Source: Paenibacillus roseus
GTDB lineage: Bacteria > Bacillota > Bacilli > Paenibacillales > Paenibacillaceae
Length of the DNA: 43,136 bases
Direction: 5' to 3'
NCBI RefSeq assembly: GCF_016424485.1
Contig: NZ_JAELUP010000077.1
Location: 59,653-102,788 of the forward strand
Shown: positions 26,166 to 34,627 of the stretch, piece after piece
Layout of the letters: each line of letters starts with the position of its first letter
Numbering within the stretch: the stretch's first letter is position 1
The notes under the pieces: generated by a model
What the model saw: only the letters and a program-made list of their open reading frames with translations
Database searches by the model: none
Told to the model about the DNA's origin: nothing
Translations under genes and position numbers: made by a program

Positions 26166-27836
26166 ATGAACAGAATTTTTGGCGGGAATCGGAGCAGACA
26201 GCTTGCTGAAATGGAAAAAAACGAGTTTGATGTACTGATCATCGGCGGCGGAATTACGGGAGCCGGCATTGCGCTGGATGCCCAGAAACGTGGAATGAAG
26301 ACCGCGCTGATCGAAATGCAGGATTTCGCGGCTGGAACATCGAGCCGTTCGACGAAGCTGGTGCATGGCGGGCTAAGGTATCTGAAGCAGTTCGAACTGA
26401 AAATGGTGGCGGATGTCGGGAAAGAGCGAGCAATCGTATATGAGAACGGTCCGCACGTGACAACACCGGAATGGATGCTGCTGCCCTTTTATAAAGGAGG
26501 GACATTCGGGGCGTTCACAACTTCGATCGGCCTGCGTGTATACGATTTTCTCGCTGGCGTCAAACGTGAAGAACGCCGCAAAATGCTCAGCAGGGAAGAG
26601 ACGTTAAACAAGGAACCGCTGCTGCGGCGAGATGGCCTGAAGGGCGGCGGCTATTACGTGGAATACCGGACGGACGATGCGCGTCTGACGATCGAGGTCA
26701 TGAAGAAAGCAATTGAGGCAGGGGGACAACTCCTTAACTATGTGAAGGCGGAGGAGCTTCTCTATGAAGACGGCAAGCTCGCAGGAGTTGTCGCTAAAGA
26801 TGTGCTCGGCGGTGGAACGTACCGGATTAAGGCACGCGAGGTAGTCAATGCCACGGGGCCATGGGTGGATACCCTCCGAGAGCTGGACGGCTCCAGAAAA
26901 GGGAAGACATTGCGGCTAACGAAAGGCGTGCATCTCGTCTTCGACGAGGCCCGGTTTCCCCTTCACCAGTCGATCTATTTCGATACGCCGGATGGCCGGA
27001 TGGTATTCGCAATTCCCCGAGACGGCAAAACGTATATCGGTACAACGGATACCGACTACAGCGGGGATACAGCCCATCCCCTCGTTACTGCAGAGGATCG
27101 GAACTATGTACTGGCGGCTGCCAATGGCATGTTCCCCGACTTGAAGCTGACCGAAGCGGATATCGAGTCCAGTTGGGCCGGCTTGCGTCCGTTGATCTAT
27201 GAAGCGGGCAAGTCGCCGTCCGAAGTGTCCCGCAAAGATGAGATTTTCGTCTCTCCTTCGGGAATGATTACGATAGCTGGGGGCAAATTGACTGGTTATC
27301 GCAAAATGGCGGAGACGGTGACCAATCTGCTTGCTAGCAGGCTTCTGAACAATGGCCGCGGACCGTTCGAGCCATGCAGCACGAAGACGTTGCCGATATC
27401 GGGCGGCGATGTGGGCGGTTCACGACAGTTCCCGTCGTTCGTGAAGAAGATGGCGGGAATAGGCGCGGATCTTGGCTTGTCTCCGGAAGCGGCGGAGCAA
27501 CTCGCTCGCCGGTATGGTTCGAATGTGACAGCCGTATATAGTCGGATTCCAACGATAGAAGAAAATTCTCATGGTCTTCCGCTGGAACTTCATGCTGAGT
27601 TGTTGTATGCGATTGAGGAAGAACTGGCCGTCAAGCCAGTTGATTTCTTCATCAGGAGAACTGGCTCCGTGTTCTTCGACATCGATTGGGCAAGGCGCTG
27701 GGCCGAACCTGTAATCCGCTTCATGGCGGAAGCATTGGCTTATACGGAAGAGCAGAAGCGTGATTTTACCGATGAACTGGAGCGGGAGTTGACCGCGGCT
27801 GCCTCTCCTAAGAAATCGCGCAAAAACAAGCGCTAA
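26166..27836 (+). CDS. glpD: Aerobic glycerol-3-phosphate dehydrogenase GlpD
   Basis: The 556-residue FAD enzyme is full length. It has the dinucleotide fold DVLIIGGGITGAGIALDA (about 20-37), SSRSTKLVHGGLRYL (FAD/substrate region), GGYYVEYRTDDARLTIE, NATGPWVDTLR, IGTTDTDYSG and AGGKLTGYRKMAE, plus a C-terminal accessory domain. It oxidises glycerol-3-phosphate to DHAP and passes electrons to menaquinone at the membrane. ATG at 26166 follows AAGAGGGATTGCAG; TTG at 26160 sits too close to the RBS. A Lys/Arg-rich tail (KKSRKNKR) ends the protein. Confidence 0.97.
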   Translation: MNRIFGGNRSRQLAEMEKNEFDVLIIGGGITGAGIALDAQKRGMKTALIEMQDFAAGTSSRSTKLVHGGLRYLKQFELKMVADVGKERAIVYENGPHVTTPEWMLLPFYKGGTFGAFTTSIGLRVYDFLAGVKREERRKMLSREETLNKEPLLRRDGLKGGGYYVEYRTDDARLTIEVMKKAIEAGGQLLNYVKAEELLYEDGKLAGVVAKDVLGGGTYRIKAREVVNATGPWVDTLRELDGSRKGKTLRLTKGVHLVFDEARFPLHQSIYFDTPDGRMVFAIPRDGKTYIGTTDTDYSGDTAHPLVTAEDRNYVLAAANGMFPDLKLTEADIESSWAGLRPLIYEAGKSPSEVSRKDEIFVSPSGMITIAGGKLTGYRKMAETVTNLLASRLLNNGRGPFEPCSTKTLPISGGDVGGSRQFPSFVKKMAGIGADLGLSPEAAEQLARRYGSNVTAVYSRIPTIEENSHGLPLELHAELLYAIEEELAVKPVDFFIRRTGSVFFDIDWARRWAEPVIRFMAEALAYTEEQKRDFTDELERELTAAASPKKSRKNKR

Positions 27837-27871
27837 AAACCAGCTGTGCCACATCAGACTGTTAACCCGTT

Positions 27872-27910
27872 AACCCACCGCAGGCCCGACCTGTACGGTG
27901 GGTTTTTTAT
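27872..27910 (+). terminator. Rho-independent terminator after glpD
   Basis: AACCCACCG (27872-27880) pairs with CGGTGGGTT (27896-27904), with CAGG/CCTG inside, followed by TTTTTT. Confidence 0.9.
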
Positions 27911-27966
27911 CAGGGTAAGCGAATCATTTTTCCATTTCCATAAAATTTGACATAACCTGTGTTGAA

Positions 27967-27996
27967 TTACACCTCTAAATTACCAAGGGATAGAAT
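27967..27996 (+). promoter_or_regulatory. Possible promoter of the alpha-1,3-glucanase gene
   Basis: TTACAC (27967-27972), 18 bp, TAGAAT (27991-27996). Moderate match only. The rest of 27910-28221 holds the CRE, an RBS and no gene with support. Confidence 0.4.
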
Positions 27997-28069
27997 TAGA
28001 ATGAAATAGTATCAGGAAAAATTTGTTTCTATGAAGGGGGGGAATAAAGGGCGGCAGGCAGCCCTAATT

Positions 28070-28083
28070 TGAAAACGCTATCA
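28070..28083. promoter_or_regulatory. Perfect CcpA CRE upstream of the alpha-1,3-glucanase gene
   Basis: TGAAAACGCTATCA fits TGWAANCGNTNWCA at every position. It is about 75 bp after the possible promoter and 139 bp before the ATG, so carbon catabolite repression of the secreted glucanase is expected. Confidence 0.8.
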
Positions 28084-28221
28084 GACGAGCTGACAAAGTG
28101 AAACAAAACAGATTTGCAGACCAGAAGAAAGGCCAGTCTCAGCAAGAATGTTATCGTTGTCGTGATGTGCGTCATGTTTTTGCAATTCATCTTTTATTAC
28201 AGGTTAGGAGGAAGGATTAAG

Positions 28222-31200
28222 ATGCGAAACAAGTTTTTCGTGTGGTCGTTGGTAGCAACCTTTGTTCTCTCGACCTTCTTGTCCAGTATCGGGCCGACGA
28301 TCAAAACGGCGGCAGCAGCAGGCCCGAACCTTGCGATCGGCAAGAGTGCGACCGCCAGCAGTCAACAGAATGCTTTGGCACCTGGTAATGTTGTTGATCA
28401 GAATCAAGGCACATACTGGGAAAGCACTAACGGTGTATTCCCACAATGGATTCAAGTAAATCTGGGCAATGCAGTCAATGTTGAAAGCGTTGTCCTAAAA
28501 CTTCCGTCCAACTGGGAGACAAGAACGCAAACTTTATCCATTCAGGGCAGCAGCAACGGAACGAATTTCAACACAATCGTGAATTCTGCCGCTTACACCT
28601 TTAATCCCAATACGGGAAATACAGTTACGATTAGTTTCCCGGCTACAAACACTTCATACTTAAGAGTCAATATTACCGCCAATTCCGGATGGTCTGCAGC
28701 CCAATTGTCCGAATTAGAGATTTATGGGGCTTCAGCGTCAACCGCCAAGCCGATTCCTGGCAAAATCGAAGCTGAAAATTGGGATGCTATGTCTGGCGTG
28801 CAGACCGAACAAACTTCCGATGTCGGCGGCGGACTGAATGTTGGCTGGATCGATACGGGCGATTGGCTGGACTATTATGTAGATGTGGCGCAGGCCGGCA
28901 CCTATACGGTTGAGTACCGTGTAGCCAGCACTTCCAGCTCAGGAGGCATCCAGCTCCGTTCCGGGCAGACAACACTGGCCACAACTTCCGTACCGAACAC
29001 CGGCGGCTGGCAATCCTGGCAGACCGTCAGCGCGACGGTACAACTGAGCCAAGGTCAGCAGACGTTGCGTGTTTATGCGAGCGGAAGCGGTTTTAATCTC
29101 AATTGGATCAATTTCCAACAGGGGTCTGTCAGCTCGCCGCTGACTGCGCCAGGCAATCTGGCCTATACGGAGCCGTCGTCAGGGTCCATTAAATTAACGT
29201 GGACGGCCTCTACAGGCAGCACTGGTGTGCAAAGCTATGAAATTTATGCGAATGAGCAACTGCGCGGCAGCGTGAACGGCTCCACGCTTACCTATACGGA
29301 TACTCAGCCGTCCACGGCTACTGTAACGTATTACGTGATTGCGAAGGATGCAGCGGGCAGCGCTTCTCCTCGCAGCAACACGGTTACTCGCACAGGAGAA
29401 AACGTTAGCAGTTCGAATCTTGCCTTGAACAAACCAATTACTGCGTCTTCAACCGTTCATACCTTCGTTGCTGCTAATGCGAACGATGGCAGCACGGATA
29501 CGTATTGGGAGGGAGCTGGCAACGCTTACCCGAACAATCTGACCGTTAATCTGGGTGGAAATGCGAGCATTACCTCCATTGTGCTGAAGCTCAACCCATC
29601 TGCATCATGGTCGACACGCACCCAGACCATTCAGGTGCTTGGTCGCGACCAGAATGCCTCCAGCTTCACTAATCTGGTATCCGCTCAGACCTATACATTC
29701 AATCCTGCAACAGGCAACTCGGTGACCATTCCGGTTACTGCAACGGCAGCGGAAGTTCGTCTTGCATTCACCAGCAATTCCGGTGCTCCGGCTGGCCAGG
29801 TAGCGGAATTCCAAATTTTTGGAACGCCTGCTCCTAATCCGGATTTGACAGTGACTGGACTAACCTGGTCGCCAGCTACACCAAATGAAACTGCGCAAAT
29901 TACCTTGACTGCTACAGTCAAAAACAACGGGACAGCATCTGCTCCTGCTTCAACTGTAAATTTCTACTTAAATAACACACTGGCAGGTTCAGCTCCTGTC
30001 GGAGCGCTGACTCAAGGCGCTACCGCTAATGTATCCCTTAACATTGGCGCTAAGGTTGCCGCTTCTTATTCCGTCAGCGCCAAGGTGAACGAAGACCGAT
30101 CTATTGTGGAACTGGATTACAATAACAACAGCTACACCAATCCGACTTCGCTTGTTGTAAGCGAAGTTGCCAGCTCTGATCTGGTACCGACTGCCGCCTG
30201 GGCGCCGAGCACTCCTGGCGCGGGTGATACCGTTAACTTTACGGTAACACTCAAAAACCAGGGCAATACTGCCACAACCAGCGGCCCGCATGCGGTTACG
30301 CTTGTGCTGAAAAACAGCGAAGGGAATACAGTTCGTACTTTGAACGGCTCCTACTCGGGCGTCATTCAAGCTGGAGGGTCCACCAATGTTGCACTCGGCA
30401 CCTGGACTGCAGCAAACGGCAGCTACAACGTAACGACGACTGTTACTGCCGACGGGAATGAAATTGAGGCAAAACGCGGCAACAATACCAACACAAGCGG
30501 GCTGTATATTGGCCGCGGAGCTAACGTGCCGTTTACTATTATTGAGGCAGAATCGTCTGCTAACAGGACGAACGGAACGGTTCTTGCTCCGAACTTCAAA
30601 CCTGGCGATTATGCAGGCGAGGCATCTGGACGCTCTGCCGTCTATCTGGATGGAACAGGGAAATATGTTGAGTTTACACTGACTTCCCCTGCCAATGCCT
30701 TTGTGCTTCGCAGCTCGGTCGCCGAGAATTCATCCGGGACAGTCAGCATTTATGCCAATGATGTGAAAAAAGGCACCTTCAATGTGACCTCCAAATTCTC
30801 TCATGTATATGCAACACCAAGCACGTTGGGCCGTCTGGGCTATGACAACCAGCCTGGGGCAGGATTGACTGCTTACTGGCTCTATGAAGACTCCCAGTTG
30901 CTGCTGAATGAAGTATTCCCGGCGGGAACAAAAATCAAAATCCAGAAGGATGCCGGGGACGTACCATGGATTTATGTAGATATGCTTGAAACGGAAAATG
31001 TCGCTCCGCCGGCTTCCAATCCTGATCCAAGCAAATATGTTCAAGTCTCTGCCAGCAAGTCCATTGAGCAGGCCCTGAATGAGTTTAGACAGGACAATAC
31101 GAAGAAAGGAATTTTCATTCCAGCGGGTGAATGGTCGCTCAGCAACAAGATTTTCTTGTACGGCAGAGCGACAGAAATTGTCGGCGCTGGTCCTTGGCAT

Positions 31201-32199
31201 ACCAAGCTGGTCGCCCCTCAGAATCAAACGAATACCGATGTAGGCTTTAATATCGGCTCTACCGCGAACGGCTCTACGATTCGTGACTTGTCCGCGTGGG
31301 GCAACTATATATACCGGGTTGACGGTCCGGGTAAATTTATCGATGGCAACGGCATGCAGAACGTAACCATCCAGAATACATGGGTCGAGCATTTCGTCTG
31401 CCTGTATTGGGGAGTTAACTCATCGTATAATACCTTCAAGAATAACCGGATCAAAAATGTTTTTGCAGACGGTATTAACATGACCAACGGATCTTCCTAT
31501 AATGTAATCGACAACAACTATTCCCGGGGAGCTGGGGACGATGCATTTGCCCTGTTCAGCGCGATTGACTCTGGCGGCTCCTATAATGTAGGGAACAAGT
31601 ACACCAATCTGACAGCGACCAACGTAAGACGCGCGGCTGCATTCGCAGTATATGGCGGTTCAGATAACCTGTTCCAGAACCTGTACGGGGCGGATACGCT
31701 GACTTATCCGGGCATTACAATCAGCAGCTTGAGCTTCGGCTACAACACTTTGGGCTTCGGCGACAAGGATACCGTCTTTGATGGCGTGACCTTGGACCGG
31801 ACAGGAGGCGACTTCTGGACCAGCGTGGGCGCGGATGACAAAATCAACGAGTACCAGAACTTTGGAGCAATCTGGTTCTTTGGTGGAGACAGAACGTTCA
31901 AGAATATTCTGGTCAAAAACATTGATATCAACAATTCGGTCTACTTTGGCTTGATGTTCCAGACGAAATCGCCTGAAAACCTGCCGATGCAAAATGTTCG
32001 GATTGAAAATGTCAACATCAACAATCCAGGCCGCTATGGCATCAAGCTTGTTGCAAAGGCAGAGGATGGGCAAGGACCAGCTCTCGGTCAAGCAAGCTTC
32101 AAGAATGTCAAAATCAATAATCCTGGCATTCGCGCAATCTACGGGGAGGATAAGAGCCCAGGCTTCACAGTGAACAGAGTATCAGGTAACAACTGGTAA
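28222..32199 (+). CDS. Secreted multidomain alpha-1,3-glucanase (mutanase), GH87
   Basis: The 1325-residue protein has a signal peptide (MRNKFFVWSLVATFVLSTFL, cut near AAAA-GP) and, in order, a discoidin/F5-8 domain (about 35-175), CBM6-like domain (177-303; WIDTGDWLDYYVDV), fibronectin III (305-393), second discoidin (398-535), two CARDB domains (537-767), a further CBM-like domain (769-928) and a right-handed beta-helix (937-1325). Asp1083 (FADGINM) and Asp1106/Asp1107 (GAGDDAF) have the 23/24-residue spacing I recall for the three catalytic aspartates of GH87 enzymes such as Agl-KA. Domain order also resembles that enzyme. It should cut fungal or bacterial alpha-1,3-glucan outside the cell. 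ATG at 28222 was chosen for GGAGGAAGG and the signal peptide. Confidence 0.9.
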   Translation: MRNKFFVWSLVATFVLSTFLSSIGPTIKTAAAAGPNLAIGKSATASSQQNALAPGNVVDQNQGTYWESTNGVFPQWIQVNLGNAVNVESVVLKLPSNWETRTQTLSIQGSSNGTNFNTIVNSAAYTFNPNTGNTVTISFPATNTSYLRVNITANSGWSAAQLSELEIYGASASTAKPIPGKIEAENWDAMSGVQTEQTSDVGGGLNVGWIDTGDWLDYYVDVAQAGTYTVEYRVASTSSSGGIQLRSGQTTLATTSVPNTGGWQSWQTVSATVQLSQGQQTLRVYASGSGFNLNWINFQQGSVSSPLTAPGNLAYTEPSSGSIKLTWTASTGSTGVQSYEIYANEQLRGSVNGSTLTYTDTQPSTATVTYYVIAKDAAGSASPRSNTVTRTGENVSSSNLALNKPITASSTVHTFVAANANDGSTDTYWEGAGNAYPNNLTVNLGGNASITSIVLKLNPSASWSTRTQTIQVLGRDQNASSFTNLVSAQTYTFNPATGNSVTIPVTATAAEVRLAFTSNSGAPAGQVAEFQIFGTPAPNPDLTVTGLTWSPATPNETAQITLTATVKNNGTASAPASTVNFYLNNTLAGSAPVGALTQGATANVSLNIGAKVAASYSVSAKVNEDRSIVELDYNNNSYTNPTSLVVSEVASSDLVPTAAWAPSTPGAGDTVNFTVTLKNQGNTATTSGPHAVTLVLKNSEGNTVRTLNGSYSGVIQAGGSTNVALGTWTAANGSYNVTTTVTADGNEIEAKRGNNTNTSGLYIGRGANVPFTIIEAESSANRTNGTVLAPNFKPGDYAGEASGRSAVYLDGTGKYVEFTLTSPANAFVLRSSVAENSSGTVSIYANDVKKGTFNVTSKFSHVYATPSTLGRLGYDNQPGAGLTAYWLYEDSQLLLNEVFPAGTKIKIQKDAGDVPWIYVDMLETENVAPPASNPDPSKYVQVSASKSIEQALNEFRQDNTKKGIFIPAGEWSLSNKIFLYGRATEIVGAGPWHTKLVAPQNQTNTDVGFNIGSTANGSTIRDLSAWGNYIYRVDGPGKFIDGNGMQNVTIQNTWVEHFVCLYWGVNSSYNTFKNNRIKNVFADGINMTNGSSYNVIDNNYSRGAGDDAFALFSAIDSGGSYNVGNKYTNLTATNVRRAAAFAVYGGSDNLFQNLYGADTLTYPGITISSLSFGYNTLGFGDKDTVFDGVTLDRTGGDFWTSVGADDKINEYQNFGAIWFFGGDRTFKNILVKNIDINNSVYFGLMFQTKSPENLPMQNVRIENVNINNPGRYGIKLVAKAEDGQGPALGQASFKNVKINNPGIRAIYGEDKSPGFTVNRVSGNNW

Positions 32200-32263
32200 T
32201 AACTCAGTTTGGAACTGATCTTCGTTGGCAAGACAGGGATCAAAACACTTTACAAGCTTATGC

Positions 32264-32312
32264 AGCCAGTCGCCGGAAATCTTTCGGTGACTGGCTATTT
32301 AGTTCTGTTTGA
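32264..32312 (+). terminator. Hairpin after the alpha-1,3-glucanase gene
   Basis: AGCCAGTC (32264-32271) pairs with GACTGGCT (32289-32296), with CCG/CGG inside, followed by ATTTAGTTCTGTTT. The U-tract is modest. Confidence 0.6.
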
Positions 32313-32437
32313 ATCCGAATTGAGTTATAGTAGGTCATGTAGTCTCGAATGAAACGATTTGATGGGACCATATCAGCTGGATCGCAGATTTATTGTCACC
32401 TGGCTCGCATTGGCGGATTTTGAAGGGGGTATAAAGA

Positions 32438-32539
32438 TTGAGCGGTATTATTTTCTTTTCACTTCCAATTATTGCTGTTATTTTATTTATCAACCTGATT
32501 TCTATTATGAAAAAAATTCACCAAGGCAAGGACAAATGA
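32438..32539 (+). CDS. Unlisted 33-residue single-pass membrane peptide
   Basis: TTG at 32438 is preceded by AAGGGGGT with an ideal gap of 7-8 nt. The frame reads a short N-terminus, a membrane helix (GIIFFSLPIIAVILFINLIS, residues about 3-22) and a basic tail MKKIHQGKDK, then TGA. Composition, RBS and positive-inside tail are typical of real small membrane proteins in this group. It sits alone between the glucanase terminator and a long hairpin. No function is proposed. An overlapping 68-residue frame (32359-32565) lacks these features. Confidence 0.5.
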   Translation: MSGIIFFSLPIIAVILFINLISIMKKIHQGKDK

Positions 32540-32629
32540 CTGAAATCATCACGTTCAATTCTTGAAAGCCGGTTTTTAATTCGTTTGGAAATTGATTTAG
32601 GTCGTGTTGATGATCTATCCTAAAAGGTG

Positions 32630-32699
32630 ACACCTCTTCTGTTTGTGAGTGACTGCCGTCACTCTCACTTTACCAAACGAAGTGGTGTTTTTCTATTTT
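32630..32699 (+). terminator. Long branched hairpin with T tract after the small membrane ORF
   Basis: ACACC/GGTGT (32630-32634/32684-32688), TTC/GAA, GTTTG/CAAAC (32641-32645/32674-32678) and a tip GAGTGAC/GTCACTC (32647-32653/32658-32664) stack into one long stem, followed by TTTTTCTATTTTG. Likely terminator. Confidence 0.7.
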
Positions 32700-32749
32700 G
32701 ACGCCTAGCATTCTCTCCTTCCCGGTTTTACTCAGGAAACAAACGGGGC

Positions 32750-32778
32750 TTGCTCATCTTACAGCAGCAGAGTATGAT
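32750..32778 (+). promoter_or_regulatory. Promoter of the YesM/YesN-type pair
   Basis: TTGCTC (32750-32755), 17 bp, TATGAT (32773-32778), 35 bp before the start codon. Confidence 0.5.
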
Positions 32779-32812
32779 GAATGACAAAGTGAATACTTTA
32801 AGGGGGAGAAGG

Positions 32813-34627
32813 ATGAAGAGGTGGAAGGAACCGCTGCTCCACTTGAGCCTGGTTAACAAGCTGATTTTGGCTTTCTCTGTATTTGTAGTTGTTCCGCTGC
32901 TATTGATTGGAGGCGTTCTCTCCTGGGTATATGTTGAGAATAACCGGGATACGATGCTCGGCGCGGCAGTGGAAACGAACAAACAAATACTTTCTAATAT
33001 CGATACGTCCATTCAGCCGCTATTGCGGCTATCTATGCTTCCTATTCAAGAGCCGACCGTTTATCAAATTATGCAGAAGGACTATAACAAGCTGCAATAT
33101 CCGCTGTTGGAGCGGGGACGGGATTACGATAAGGTCAACAACCTCATTCGCAACGGGATTATGCTGTATTCGGAGACGATTGATTCCGTGACTATTTTTC
33201 AAGCCAATAATCATCTTGTCTTTGGCAGAAGCAGCAGTGAGTATATCAATTCCGATTATGCCCAGCAGCAATTTTTGCAGGAGGGGTTTGTGCAGGAGAT
33301 TCAGGCGATGGACGGGCAATATGTCGCAGTCGGCATTCATAATGATTATCTGCTCTCCCGTCAGGGGGTGCCGGTTGTGTCGATCGGACGTGCGATTATG
33401 GACCCTTATTCGAAGCAGAACTTGGGGTTTATTTTGCTTAACATTTCGGTGGACAAGCTGAGAACGTTCTGGAACGACAGCGCATTGACGGAGAATACAT
33501 CTTTTTATCTGATCGATGAAAAAGGGCGCATCATTTACGGACAGCAGCATGAGCAAATCGGACAGATGGCTTCGACGGTGCTGGACAAGGATTTTCTTGA
33601 TAAGTCAGCCTCGCATCAAAGTCAGACGTATTGGGGCAATTCGGATCAGTATATACTATCCTCACTGTCGCCGCTGACAGGATGGACGGCCGTTACGGTT
33701 ATTCCGAAGCGCGAATTGTTCTCCGTTGCCTATCAGATGGCGATTGTATTGGCTGTCAGCCTGATTGTGCTGCTGATTTTGTCGGTCATGATTGCAACAC
33801 GGGTATCCCATACGATCATGAAACCGCTCGCCGTGTTAAAAAGAAAAATGAAGCTGGTGTCGCAAGGCAAGCTGGATGTGCAGTTTGAACCGCAGTATGG
33901 CGAGATCGGAATCATCAGCAATACGGTAGATAACATGCTGCGCAATATTCGCGAGCTGATCGAACGCATATACCGTGAGGAGAATGAAAAACGCGAATTG
34001 GAAATGCTGGCGCTCCAGTCGCAGATTCAACCGCATTTTATCTACAACACGCTGAACGTCATCAAGTGGATGGCCAAAATTCAAGGCGCCGCCGGTATTG
34101 AGGAAGCGCTTGGGGCATTTACCTCGGTCATCAAGTTTACGGCGAAGGCGCAAGGGACGTATACGGCGATTGGGGAAGAACTGGAATTTATCCAGAACTA
34201 TACCAAAATACTGGACTATCGCTATATGGGCAAATTCGAAGTCGACTATTCGGTTGACCCGTCGCTGGTTCATTACAGGACATTGAAGTTTTTGCTGCAG
34301 CCGCTTGTGGAAAATGCGGTATTTCACGGGTTTGACGGCATTGCCTATAAGGGACAGCTTAAAATTGAAATGTACAAGGACCGGGACGGAATCATGATGG
34401 AAGTTACCGATAACGGGAAGGGTCTTGCATACGACAATCAGGAAGAACAGCATAAAGGAGTGCGGGACCCGCTGAACTCGATTGGCATTCAAAATGTACG
34501 TGAGCGAATTGCCCTTCATTTCGGGCAAGGCTACGGGTTATGGCTGGTCGATGCTTCTACGGGAGGAACAACAGCAATCATTCGCATTCCTGTAATTGAA
34601 GATGAAGGAAAGGATGAGCTGAAATGA
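32813..34627 (+). CDS. YesM-type sensor histidine kinase
   Basis: The 604-residue membrane kinase has a first membrane helix (about 16-40), a large extracytoplasmic Cache-like sensor region (about 41-305), a second helix (about 309-331), HAMP (RVSHTIMKPLAVLKRKMKLV onward), the His_kinase domain with QIQPHFIYNTLNV (phosphorylated His408) and an HATPase (LQPLVENAVFHGF, VTDNGKGL, GIQNVRERI). Such kinases usually sense oligosaccharides, directly or through an ABC binding protein. ATG at 32813 follows AGGGGGAGAAGG; longer upstream starts would lie inside the promoter. It overlaps the regulator gene by 4 bp (ATGA). Confidence 0.92.
   Translation: MKRWKEPLLHLSLVNKLILAFSVFVVVPLLLIGGVLSWVYVENNRDTMLGAAVETNKQILSNIDTSIQPLLRLSMLPIQEPTVYQIMQKDYNKLQYPLLERGRDYDKVNNLIRNGIMLYSETIDSVTIFQANNHLVFGRSSSEYINSDYAQQQFLQEGFVQEIQAMDGQYVAVGIHNDYLLSRQGVPVVSIGRAIMDPYSKQNLGFILLNISVDKLRTFWNDSALTENTSFYLIDEKGRIIYGQQHEQIGQMASTVLDKDFLDKSASHQSQTYWGNSDQYILSSLSPLTGWTAVTVIPKRELFSVAYQMAIVLAVSLIVLLILSVMIATRVSHTIMKPLAVLKRKMKLVSQGKLDVQFEPQYGEIGIISNTVDNMLRNIRELIERIYREENEKRELEMLALQSQIQPHFIYNTLNVIKWMAKIQGAAGIEEALGAFTSVIKFTAKAQGTYTAIGEELEFIQNYTKILDYRYMGKFEVDYSVDPSLVHYRTLKFLLQPLVENAVFHGFDGIAYKGQLKIEMYKDRDGIMMEVTDNGKGLAYDNQEEQHKGVRDPLNSIGIQNVRERIALHFGQGYGLWLVDASTGGTTAIIRIPVIEDEGKDELK

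Noticed and set aside
32359..32565. A 68-codon plus-strand frame after the glucanase
   Set aside because: There is no RBS; the 33-residue TTG frame inside it has a strong RBS and a proper membrane helix.
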